From NCBI GenBank assembly GCA_043818215.1, contig JBDRGC010000525.1:1-27205 (forward strand): 27,205 nucleotides of DNA, given 5' to 3'. Below are positions 7,131-13,822 of the stretch, piece by piece. Made by a program: the position numbers and the translations under genes. The notes under the pieces were generated by a model. It was not told where the DNA came from, searched no databases, and saw only the letters and a list, made by a program, of their open reading frames with translations. Position 1 is the stretch's first letter. Each line of letters starts with the position of its first letter. This stretch comes from JBDRGC01 sp043818215 (GTDB taxonomy: Bacteria; Chloroflexota; Anaerolineae; Anaerolineales; UBA11858).

Positions 7131-8552
7131 ATGCCTTACACAATCAAATTCGGCACCGATGGCTGGCGCGCCCAGATTGCCGAAGGATACACATTCGCAA
7201 ATGTACGTCGTTGCGCGCAGGGTTTTGCTTCTTATTTGTTGAACCGGGTTCGCAGCGGAGAATGGGTCATTGTTGGTCACGACAAACGTTTTTTGGCCGA
7301 GGAATTTTCCGCCGCGGTGGCGGAGGTGCTGGCAGGTAACGGATTGCGAGTCTACCTGACCGATGGCGCGGCCCCCACACCGGTCATTTCTTACGCAGTT
7401 GTGGCCCAGGATGCCGTCGGCGCAGTGAACATTACGGCCTCGCATAACCCGCCCATAGATAATGGCTTCAAAGTTCGCGATGAGAATGGGGGCGCCATCG
7501 ACCCCGAAGGTTTGACAGAAATCGAGAACCTGATTCCCAAAACTGAAGATGAAGTCCGGCGGATGCCTCTTGCCGAGGCTGAAGCCCAAGGTCTGGTCGT
7601 CCGTTTCGATCCCGCTCCGGCATACATCGAACAGATCGAAAAATTGATCGACCTGCAGCCGATAAAAGACGCCGGCATCAAAGTGCTGGTCGATCCCATG
7701 TGGGGCAACGGCGCCGGCTGGTTCACACGTCTGTTGGAGGGCGGCAAGACCGAAGTCATCGAAATTCACAACACCCGCAACCCGCTCTTCCCCGAAATGA
7801 AACGCCCCGAACCTATTCCACCCAATATCGATGTCGGCTTGCAGGCTACCCTCGATTACGGCGCAGATGTGTTGCTCATCAATGACGGTGACGCCGACCG
7901 GGTTGGCCTGGGCGACGAAAAGGGATGCTTTATCAACCAACTGCGGGCTTATGGCCTTTTGGCTTATTATTTGCTGGAAGTGCGCGGCGAGCGCGGCCCC
8001 ATCGTCAAGACTCTCTCCACCACCAAGATGCTCAACAAACTGGGCGAGATTTACGATGTGCCCGTTTACGAGACCGGCGTGGGCTTCAAGTATGTGGCCC
8101 CAAAAATGGTAGAGGTCGATGCCCTCATTGGCGGCGAGGAATCAGGCGGCTATGCCTTCCATGGTCACGTCCCCGAGCGCGATGGCATTTTGGCTGGCCT
8201 CTACTTTCTTGACATGATGGTCAAACTCAATCGCAAGCCCTCCGAACTGATCGACCTGCTGTTCAGCAAAGTTGGCGCGCATTACTACGACCGCATCGAT
8301 ACCCCCTTCGAGGGTGCGCGCCAGGATAAAATCGACCGCATTCTTTCTGCCAACCCCGAAACCATCGGCGGCCTGAAAGTCACTGACTTGATCACCATCG
8401 ATGGCTATCAATTCCTTCTCGAAGATGGCGGCTGGCTGCTGATCCGCTTTTCGGGCACCGAACCCATCATCCGGGTCTACTGCGAGACCACCCACGAAGA
8501 CAAAGTCCAATCCATTTTGCAGGATGGGCTGAAGATTGCCGGGATCGAATGA
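7131..8552 (+). CDS. Phosphohexomutase (phosphoglucomutase/phosphomannomutase family)
   Basis: The 473-residue protein carries all four signatures of the alpha-D-phosphohexomutase superfamily. These are the phosphoserine loop TASHNPP (Ser104), the metal loop DGDADR (252-257), the sugar loop GGEESGG (334-340) and the phosphate-binding RFSGTEP (439-445). It interconverts hexose 1- and 6-phosphates and could supply sugar-1-phosphate for nucleotide-sugar synthesis. The GEESGGY loop cannot tell glucose from mannose by eye. I chose ATG 7131 because GGAGG stands four bases before it and the protein then begins, as the family does, with FGTDGWR. The frame stays open about 190 bases upstream, but that part is the 58-bp repeat. 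Confidence 0.92.
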   Translation: MPYTIKFGTDGWRAQIAEGYTFANVRRCAQGFASYLLNRVRSGEWVIVGHDKRFLAEEFSAAVAEVLAGNGLRVYLTDGAAPTPVISYAVVAQDAVGAVNITASHNPPIDNGFKVRDENGGAIDPEGLTEIENLIPKTEDEVRRMPLAEAEAQGLVVRFDPAPAYIEQIEKLIDLQPIKDAGIKVLVDPMWGNGAGWFTRLLEGGKTEVIEIHNTRNPLFPEMKRPEPIPPNIDVGLQATLDYGADVLLINDGDADRVGLGDEKGCFINQLRAYGLLAYYLLEVRGERGPIVKTLSTTKMLNKLGEIYDVPVYETGVGFKYVAPKMVEVDALIGGEESGGYAFHGHVPERDGILAGLYFLDMMVKLNRKPSELIDLLFSKVGAHYYDRIDTPFEGARQDKIDRILSANPETIGGLKVTDLITIDGYQFLLEDGGWLLIRFSGTEPIIRVYCETTHEDKVQSILQDGLKIAGIE

Positions 8553-8560
8553 AACAACCA

Positions 8561-8651
8561 TGTCACTGCGAGGAGCATATTTTGCGCTGAAGCAGTCTCC
8601 CACTCATCAAGGATGAGATTGCTTCAGCGGTAATTCTGCTTCGCAATGACA
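8561..8651. repeat. Short palindromic interspersed element (TGTCAnTGCGA family)
   Basis: The ends TGTCACTGCGA and TCGCAATGACA are inverted repeats. Inside, GAAGCAGTCTC pairs with GAGATTGCTTC. The whole unit of about 91 bases can fold into a long hairpin. Elements with a GTCATTGCGAGGAGC-like core are widespread small palindromic repeats in bacterial genomes. It sits between the phosphohexomutase and tatD genes and may also serve as a transcript end. Confidence 0.75.
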
Positions 8652-8652
8652 C

Positions 8653-8705
8653 CCGCCACCGGCCACTCGCCACTCGCCACCCACCACTCGCCACTCGCCA
8701 CCCCC
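8653..8705. repeat. Heptamer repeat (GCCACTC type) immediately upstream of tatD
   Basis: About seven imperfect GCCACTC/GCCACCC heptamers run up to four bases before the tatD start codon. It is the reverse complement of the GAGTGGC unit repeated 21 times at 10514-10660. The frame stays open through it, giving a spurious N-terminal extension of 21 residues. Confidence 0.85.
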
Positions 8706-8708
8706 CAC

Positions 8709-9542
8709 ATGCCACTCACAGACACCCACTGCCACCTGGATTTCAAAGCCTTCGACAAAGACCGCAACGGCGTTCTGGCCCGCGCCTGGGAGGCGGGATT
8801 GGAGCGGATTCTCGTCCCCGGGATTGATCTGGTTTCCAGCCGGGCCGCAGTCAAATTGGCGCAAGCGCATCCCCGGGTGTATGCCGCAGTGGGAATTCAC
8901 CCCAACAGTTCCCTCACCTGGGATGAGCAAACCCTCGGCGAGTTGGAACGGTTGGCTGCCCACCCCAAGGTGGTTGCCATCGGGGAGATTGGGCTGGATT
9001 ATTACCACTACCGGGCGCCGCACCCCCTTCAAATGCGGGTTTTTCGGGAGCAACTGAATCTCGCCGGCCGGCTGGCGCTCCCGGTGGTGGTACACACCCG
9101 CAATTCCAGTCCGCAAGACCGGTTGTGCATCTCGGACGTGATAAGTATTCTTGCGGAGTGGTGCGCCAGGTTGCGGGCTGATCCCCGGTCCAGATCTTTA
9201 GCTGAACGTCCCGGCGTAGTACATTCTTATTCTGGCAATGAAGCTGAAGCGCAACAATTGCTGGAATCCGGTTTTTATATTGGCATCACTGGCCCGGTAA
9301 CATTCAAAAACGCGGTGGAATTGCGCCGGGTTGTGGCCTCGATTCCGCTGGATCGTTTGCTGATCGAAACGGACGGGCCGTACCTGACTCCGCACCCTTA
9401 CCGGGGAAAGCGCAACGAGCCGGCGTATGCGCGTTTTGTGGCCGAGAAAATTAGCGAAGTACGCAATCAACCCCCGATTGTTGTGGCTGAAAAGACAACG
9501 GCCAATGCCGGGTACTTGTTTCGATGGAGAGAAGTCGATTGA
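8709..9542 (+). CDS. tatD: TatD-family metal-dependent hydrolase (putative DNase)
   Basis: The 277-residue protein (from ATG 8709) keeps the metal ligands of TatD amidohydrolase-fold enzymes: TDTHCHLD (His7, His9), IGEIGLDYY (Glu93), VVVHTRN (His129), VVHSYSG (His172) and ETDGPYL (Asp222). These enzymes hydrolyse phosphodiesters, with 3'-5' DNase activity known for several members, in the cytoplasm. It is slightly longer than usual (~255-265), with extra residues between the third and fourth ligands (about 150-168). An in-frame upstream start at 8646 exists but would encode only heptamer-repeat peptide. The chosen start gives the family N-terminus. No ribosome-binding site is visible because the repeat abuts the start. 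Its 3' end overlaps the polyprenyl synthase gene by 19 bases. Confidence 0.9.
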   Translation: MPLTDTHCHLDFKAFDKDRNGVLARAWEAGLERILVPGIDLVSSRAAVKLAQAHPRVYAAVGIHPNSSLTWDEQTLGELERLAAHPKVVAIGEIGLDYYHYRAPHPLQMRVFREQLNLAGRLALPVVVHTRNSSPQDRLCISDVISILAEWCARLRADPRSRSLAERPGVVHSYSGNEAEAQQLLESGFYIGITGPVTFKNAVELRRVVASIPLDRLLIETDGPYLTPHPYRGKRNEPAYARFVAEKISEVRNQPPIVVAEKTTANAGYLFRWREVD

Positions 9543-10501
9543 GCACTAGTTTTTTTGCTCTCGTAGAAGAGCGCATCCAACAGGTGGAAGAAAGGATGCG
9601 CGCCCATCCCAATGGGCAGCATCCTGATATAGACTTAGTTTTGGAACATTTGGTTTCGTCAGGTGGAAAACGGGTTCGCCCAGCGGTGGTTTTGCTCACC
9701 GGTGGTATGTTGGGAGGGGATCAGGATCGCCTGATAATATTAGCAGCTGCAATCGAATTGCTGCACACCGCGACTCTGGTTCACGACGATTTGATCGATG
9801 GAGCCTTGCTACGGCGGGGTATTCCTACTCTCAATACGCAGTGGTCTTCGGCGGCTACTGTCTTGGCAGGCGATTATGTCTTTGCCCGCTCTGCCGGGTT
9901 GGCTGCCGACATTGGCGCGGTGGACGTGATGCAGATTTTTGCCACCACGTTGACCACTATTGTCAGCGGGGAGATCACCCAATTGTTTACCAGCCGTGGT
10001 TCGATCAATCGTGAAGATTACTATCAGCGAATTAATGCCAAAACGGCTTCTCTGTTCGAGGCTGCCGCACGGACTGCCGCGATGATCAGCACTGATGACA
10101 AAGACATTATCGCGGCCATGCAGGGTTTCGGTTATGGTATCGGGATGGCGTTTCAAATTGTGGACGATATTTTGGATTTTACAGGCGATCAAGCCACGGT
10201 GGGGAAACCGGTTGCCAGCGATTTGCGCCAGGGATTGATCACGCTGCCGACGATCTATTATCAGGAATCCTGTCCAGATGATGCAGATACGCAGGCCGTC
10301 TTGGGTGGTGAGTATCACGATGAAGAGCGTATTACGCGCTTGATTACTTCAATATGCAGCAGTGGTGCTATTCAACAATCTATGGCCGAAGCGCGTGGAT
10401 TTGTCAGGCGGGGGATACAAGCCGCTGAGAATTTGCCCGCTTGTCCAGAACATAAGGCGTTGAATGAATTGGCGGAGTATATTGTCGATCGTAAAGTTTG
10501 A
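9524..10501 (+). CDS. Long-chain polyprenyl diphosphate synthase (isoprenoid quinone side chain)
   Basis: The 325-residue trans-prenyltransferase has GGKRVRP (47-53), the first Asp-rich motif DDLID (88-92) and the second DDILD (214-218). The residues just before the first motif (HTATLVHDD) are small, as in IspB/HepT-type enzymes that make C35-C50 chains and unlike farnesyl diphosphate synthases. The likely product is the tail of menaquinone or a similar quinone; exact length cannot be read. It condenses isopentenyl diphosphate onto an allylic primer. ATG 9524 lies inside the end of tatD; a TTG at 9539 is an alternative start giving a protein five residues shorter. The overlap suggests co-transcription with tatD. 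Confidence 0.92.
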   Translation: MERSRLSTSFFALVEERIQQVEERMRAHPNGQHPDIDLVLEHLVSSGGKRVRPAVVLLTGGMLGGDQDRLIILAAAIELLHTATLVHDDLIDGALLRRGIPTLNTQWSSAATVLAGDYVFARSAGLAADIGAVDVMQIFATTLTTIVSGEITQLFTSRGSINREDYYQRINAKTASLFEAAARTAAMISTDDKDIIAAMQGFGYGIGMAFQIVDDILDFTGDQATVGKPVASDLRQGLITLPTIYYQESCPDDADTQAVLGGEYHDEERITRLITSICSSGAIQQSMAEARGFVRRGIQAAENLPACPEHKALNELAEYIVDRKV

Positions 10502-10513
10502 GGGGGGTGTAGC

Positions 10514-10660
10514 GAATGGCGAGTGGCGAATGGCGAGTGGCGAGTGGCGAGTGGCGAGTGGCGAGTGGTGAGTGGTGAGTGGCGAGTGGCGAATGGCGAG
10601 TGGCGAGTGGCGAGTGGCGGATGGCGAGTGGCGAATGGCGAGTGGCGAATGGCGAGTGGC
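10514..10660. repeat. Heptamer minisatellite, 21 units of GAGTGGC type
   Basis: Twenty-one uninterrupted 7-base units alternate mainly between GAGTGGC and GAATGGC, with rarer GAGTGGT and GGATGGC. Both strands stay open in several frames, giving spurious peptides rich in HSPLAT repeats. The array lies just after the polyprenyl synthase stop codon and before the convergent folA gene. Confidence 0.95.
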
Positions 10661-10663
10661 GAG

Positions 10664-10750
10664 AGACGTGAAACGTGAAAACGTCACGCTTCACGCATCA
10701 CGCACGTCGTCCCGATGGTTCTACGGGATCACGTCTCACGTTTCACGAAG
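10664..10750. repeat. Inverted ACGTGAAACGTGA-type repeats between polyprenyl synthase and folA
   Basis: GACGTGAAACGTG near 10665 is mirrored by CACGTCTCACGTTTCACG at 10731-10748, with another TCACGCTTCACG between. The right copy overlaps the 3' end of folA and encodes its last residues and stop codon. It could fold as a hairpin ending the folA transcript. Confidence 0.7.
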
Positions 10751-11226
10751 CTCTGGAATGTAAAGGGATACTCGTTTCTCTCATCCGCCTCGTGATAGCG
10801 GGCCGATTTCTCTTCCCAGCCAGATTCGTCGAATTGGGGGAAGAAAGCGTCGGCTCGGATTTGGGTATGGACGCGTGTCAGGTAGAGGCGGTCGGCATCT
10901 TTTAGGGCTTGTGCGTACAGTGATACCCCCCCGCAGATGAAAACTTCGTCTTCTCCCCGTTCTTGCGCCAGGGTCAGCGACTCTGCCAGCGAGTGGGCAA
11001 TCAGGCAGCCACCGGCGCGGAAATTTGGATTGCGAGTGACCACGATGCTCGCGCGCCCTGGAAGCGGTCTCCCGACACTCTCATAAGTCTTACGCCCCAT
11101 AATAACGTGATGCCCCATTGTAAGTGCCTTGAAGCTTCGCAGGTCATCTGATAGCCGCCAGGGTAGACGATTCTCGATGCCGATACCCCCGTTTTCATCC
11201 ATAGCGACGATTATAGAGACGATCAC
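10729..11226 (-). CDS. folA: Dihydrofolate reductase
   Basis: The 165-residue protein has the DHFR fold signature: IGIENRLPW (15-23), active-site acid Asp28 within LSDDLRSFK, MGRKTYES (43-50) and the C-terminal FICGGVSLY block. It reduces dihydrofolate to tetrahydrofolate with NADPH, regenerating the cofactor used up by ThyA. The start is GTG, overlapping the thyA stop as GTGA, so translation is coupled to thyA. The length is normal for bacterial DHFR (~160), but the final residues VKRET and the stop codon come from a dispersed ACGTGA repeat. The end of the protein is therefore repeat-derived. Confidence 0.95.
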   Translation of the reverse strand: MIVSIIVAMDENGGIGIENRLPWRLSDDLRSFKALTMGHHVIMGRKTYESVGRPLPGRASIVVTRNPNFRAGGCLIAHSLAESLTLAQERGEDEVFICGGVSLYAQALKDADRLYLTRVHTQIRADAFFPQFDESGWEEKSARYHEADERNEYPFTFQSFVKRET

Positions 11227-12017
11227 ACCGATACCTGCGCCCTGATATGTGGGTGAGCCTGGTAGCCGGCCAAATCAAAATCGGAGTAGTCGAATCCGAA
11301 GATGTCTTTTACTTCGGGGTTGATCCTCATCTCAGGCAGTGGATATGGCTTACGCGTAAGCTGCAACCGGGCCTGCTCAAGATGGTTTAAATACAAGTGG
11401 GTGTCGCCAAAGGTATGCACGAACTCTCCGGGTTCCAGGTTGCAGACTTGAGCCACCATCAAGGTCAACAGGGAATACGAGGCAATATTGAACGGCACTC
11501 CCAGAAACACGTCTGCCGAGCGTTGGTAGAGCTGGCACGAGAGTTTCCCAGAAGCTACGTAAAACTGAAAAAGCAAGTGACAGGGGGGGAGGGCCATCTT
11601 CTCGATTTCGCCCACGTTCCAGGCACTGACGATCAGCCTGCGGGAGCAGGGATTGGTTTTGATAGCCTGGATCACCTCGGAAACCTGATCGACAAAGCCC
11701 CCGTCGGCGGTACGCCACGCGCGCCACTGTGCTCCATAAACCGGCCCCAGGTTGCCGTCCTCATCCGCCCACTCATCCCAGATACGCACGCCGTGGTCTC
11801 GCAAATACTGGGTGTTGGTGTCTCCCTGTAAAAACCAGAGCAATTCGAAGATGATGGATTTGAGATGCAATTTTTTGGTAGTCAGCAGTGGAAAGCCCGC
11901 GCCGAGATCGAAGCGCATTTGATATCCGAAGACCGACAGTGTGCTGGTTCCGGTGCGGTCTTGTTTTTCGACCCCCTGGTCGAGGATATGCTGCATCAAA
12001 TCTAAATATTGTTGCAT
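11223..12017 (-). CDS. thyA: Thymidylate synthase
   Basis: At 264 residues it has the same length as the E. coli enzyme. It keeps the nucleophile Cys146 in LPPCH, Arg166 in QRSAD, the N-terminal RTGT loop (21-24) and WELLWFL-like block as FELLWFLQGDTNT. It methylates dUMP to dTMP using 5,10-methylene-tetrahydrofolate and yields dihydrofolate. The folA gene follows with a 4-base overlap, making a compact thyA-folA unit. There is no clear Shine-Dalgarno sequence upstream. A C/G-rich palindrome and a perfect hairpin separate it from the alpha/beta-hydrolase gene, so it probably has its own promoter. Confidence 0.97.
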   Translation of the reverse strand: MQQYLDLMQHILDQGVEKQDRTGTSTLSVFGYQMRFDLGAGFPLLTTKKLHLKSIIFELLWFLQGDTNTQYLRDHGVRIWDEWADEDGNLGPVYGAQWRAWRTADGGFVDQVSEVIQAIKTNPCSRRLIVSAWNVGEIEKMALPPCHLLFQFYVASGKLSCQLYQRSADVFLGVPFNIASYSLLTLMVAQVCNLEPGEFVHTFGDTHLYLNHLEQARLQLTRKPYPLPEMRINPEVKDIFGFDYSDFDLAGYQAHPHIRAQVSV

Positions 12018-12048
12018 ACTGGTTATTTCATGCCATGTAGGCTAAAAG

Positions 12049-12156
12049 TCCCCCGGCTCCCAATTCTGGGGGGGACACTTCTGTTTTAGTGTCTCTCTAT
12101 CCCAAGGACAGGACGGAAGGGTGTTTCCCCCCCCAGGATTGGGGGCCGGGGGGCGA
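12049..12156. repeat. C/G-rich imperfect palindrome, copy B
   Basis: The left arm GTCCCCCGGCTCCCAATTCT and the right arm ending GGATTGGGGGCCGGGGGGC are inverted relatives of each other and of copies A (3943-4043) and C (13476-13542). A roughly 55-base unrelated centre separates the arms. It lies in the gap upstream of thyA. Confidence 0.7.
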
Positions 12157-12182
12157 TAGGACGATTTTGAAAAATCGTCCTA
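12157..12182 (-). terminator. Perfect hairpin, likely terminator of the alpha/beta-hydrolase gene
   Basis: TAGGACGATTTT and AAAATCGTCCTA form a 12-base perfect stem with a 2-base loop, three bases after the stop codon of the upstream minus-strand gene. The stem has its own T/A run but no long T tail after it. It may act as a terminator or a transcript-stabilising hairpin. Confidence 0.6.
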
Positions 12183-12185
12183 CAC

Positions 12186-12974
12186 TTAGCGTACCCGTCG
12201 TTTCCACTCTTCCTTGAGTTGCAGTTGTCCCGGACTTTCGCCAGATGCCAGCGATAGGAAGTCGCTCATAAGGCTGTGGAATTTGTTGGGCTGATCCAAC
12301 ATTGGGAAATGGCCTGATGAATCGAAACTGATATGGTGCATTTGTGGCGGTAGGGCAGCCAGACGATCAGGGTGCGCTATCGCAATGGCGGGGTCGTTCA
12401 ATCCATGTACCAACAGGCAAGGAGTGGTCATACGATTGGTAAGCTCGGTTAGCCTAGCAGAGCGCAGGTTGTCCAGTGAGCGTAGAATGGCATCTCCATC
12501 AGCTTTGGGGGCTTCCATTCGGGCGGCCTGAGTCTCAGGAGTGTCTCTCAGCAGCCACTCGGCTAATTCGGTTGGGGAGCTATGCTGGAAGCGGGGGCTG
12601 ATTGATTGCGTTTCTAAGGGCAGCTCTATGGCCATTATTCGGTCTACTTTGTCCGGGAACTGTTCTGCAAACAGCAGCCCGACTACTGCTCCCAATCCAT
12701 GTCCAACTATGGCTATTTTCCTCATTCCCATTTCGGAGTGGAAGTTATTCAGTAAGTCCAGTTGGTATGAAAGCAAGTAACGTTCCGAGGATTTGGCTGT
12801 GTCGCCGAAGCCCCACATATCAAGAGCGTAAGAACGAAATTCTATGGACGCTGTTTGCATTGATGGAATCCAATAACGCCATGAACCGACCCAGCCGTGC
12901 AGGAAGATCACTGGCCGGCCGTGCCCTAGAACTTCGTAGTGGACGAGTTCGCCCTGGAGAATGATGGCGCTCAT
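12186..12974 (-). CDS. Alpha/beta-hydrolase-fold protein lacking the serine nucleophile
   Basis: The 262-residue protein has the expected fold signatures: the oxyanion-hole HGW (26-28), DMWGFGDT (52-59), an Asp in HGLNDP (Asp194) and a late His in SSGHFPM (His222). The nucleophile elbow, normally GxSxG, reads GHGLG (91-95). The codon at residue 93 is GGA, not a Ser, Cys or Asp codon, so classical ester hydrolysis by a nucleophile is not expected. It may be a binding protein, a cofactor-independent enzyme using the His/Asp pair, or a decayed copy; the rest of the frame is intact. It lies between thyA and the receiver gene on the same strand. Hairpins separate it from thyA. Confidence 0.82.
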   Translation of the reverse strand: MSAIILQGELVHYEVLGHGRPVIFLHGWVGSWRYWIPSMQTASIEFRSYALDMWGFGDTAKSSERYLLSYQLDLLNNFHSEMGMRKIAIVGHGLGAVVGLLFAEQFPDKVDRIMAIELPLETQSISPRFQHSSPTELAEWLLRDTPETQAARMEAPKADGDAILRSLDNLRSARLTELTNRMTTPCLLVHGLNDPAIAIAHPDRLAALPPQMHHISFDSSGHFPMLDQPNKFHSLMSDFLSLASGESPGQLQLKEEWKRRVR

Positions 12975-13047
12975 GGTGTTATTTTGGGTATCCGTTAATT
13001 TGTGTCATCTCAATCAACGAGGAAAACGGGGGCATTCCCAAGAAAAT

Positions 13048-13431
13048 CTAAATTTGTCCTAAAAATTCTTTCACCTTTTCAGTTAACTGATCCGGCGAAA
13101 AAGGTTTGATGATGTATGCAACCGCGCCAGCAGCCAATCCTGTTTGTACTTCATTGTCTTGACCCTTTGCAGAGAGGAAGGCTATGGGAATATCTTTCAG
13201 CTTATCGTGAGCTTTGATGCGTTCACAAGCCTCATACCCTGTCATGCGCGGCATACGAACGTCCATGAGAATCAAATCTGGCAGTTCACCCTTCTCGGCT
13301 AATTCTACAGCTTTCTCATACGCATCGACGCCATCTGATGCAGCGACAACCTCGTGGCCCGCATAACGCAGGGTGAAGGTGATCAGATTCCTGATGTCGG
13401 GTTCGTCTTCTGCTATCAATATTTTAGCCAT
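13048..13431 (-). CDS. Single-domain response regulator (CheY-like receiver)
   Basis: The 127-residue protein is a bare receiver domain. It has acidic residues EDE at 8-10, phospho-acceptor Asp57 in LILMDVRMP, Ser87 at the switch position and Lys109 in IIKPF. It has no output domain and is likely to pass a phosphoryl signal by protein contact. The giant histidine kinase gene lies next upstream on the same strand, about 390 bases away, so it is a good partner candidate. GAGGT stands six bases before the ATG. The intervening repeat region weakens the case for one transcript. Confidence 0.93.
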   Translation of the reverse strand: MAKILIAEDEPDIRNLITFTLRYAGHEVVAASDGVDAYEKAVELAEKGELPDLILMDVRMPRMTGYEACERIKAHDKLKDIPIAFLSAKGQDNEVQTGLAAGAVAYIIKPFSPDQLTEKVKEFLGQI

Positions 13432-13475
13432 AAGTTAACCTCGAATACCGTAGTTGTAGTGTAACTCCTCAGCCA

Positions 13476-13542
13476 GCCCCCCTGCCCCCAATCCTGGGGG
13501 GAACCCGTATTGATCCCCCCAGGATTGGGGGGCAGGGGGGGC
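13476..13542. repeat. C/G-rich imperfect palindrome, copy C
   Basis: The arms CAGCCCCCCTGCCCCCAATC and GGATTGGGGGGCAGGGGGGG face each other around a short centre, with a second CCCAGGATTGGGG-like hairpin in each arm. It is the most compact member of the family seen here. The stretch 13432-13822 between the receiver and kinase genes has no gene; it holds this element and the one at 13646-13778. Confidence 0.75.
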
Positions 13543-13645
13543 GCTTCGGGCGTTGTTCAACCAGATTCGTTGTCTGCCAGAGTAGTCACGTTGTAGTGCC
13601 AAAAGTATCGTCTTCGAAAGAGTAAGTTTCGCGAATTATTGCCAC

Positions 13646-13778
13646 GTAGCCGGGATTTCCACACCTGCCCTGCACCGTCCCTGCGATGTCCAGGGAGCGG
13701 GCGGTGCCAGGGTATCCCGCAGCGCGACGAGATTCCCTAGCACCGACCGCAACGGCGAGATTTAGAAATCTCGGCTAC
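13646..13778. repeat. Palindrome-ended element (GTAGCCGGGATTTC family)
   Basis: GTAGCCGGGATTTC (13646-13659) and GAAATCTCGGCTAC (13765-13778) are near-perfect inverted ends about 133 bases apart. The right end also folds on itself (GAGATTT/GAAATCTC around 13758-13773). The centre is GC-rich and non-coding. It sits just downstream of the giant kinase gene. Confidence 0.65.
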
Positions 13779-13822
13779 ATTGCCGGTCAACCCGGGAAAT
13801 GCTGCTTCCAAAGTTTTTTTGT

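Noticed and set aside
7107..7940. Minus-strand open frame of 277 codons opposite the phosphohexomutase
   Set aside because: The plus-strand gene has all four catalytic signatures; the antisense product has no recognisable motif.
8646..8708. N-terminal extension of TatD by 21 residues
   Set aside because: It encodes only heptamer-repeat peptide, and the family begins at the TDTHCHLD motif.
10349..10763. Open frames on both strands with HSPLAT-type repeats
   Set aside because: They are translations of the 7-base array with no start signals and no non-repeat domain.
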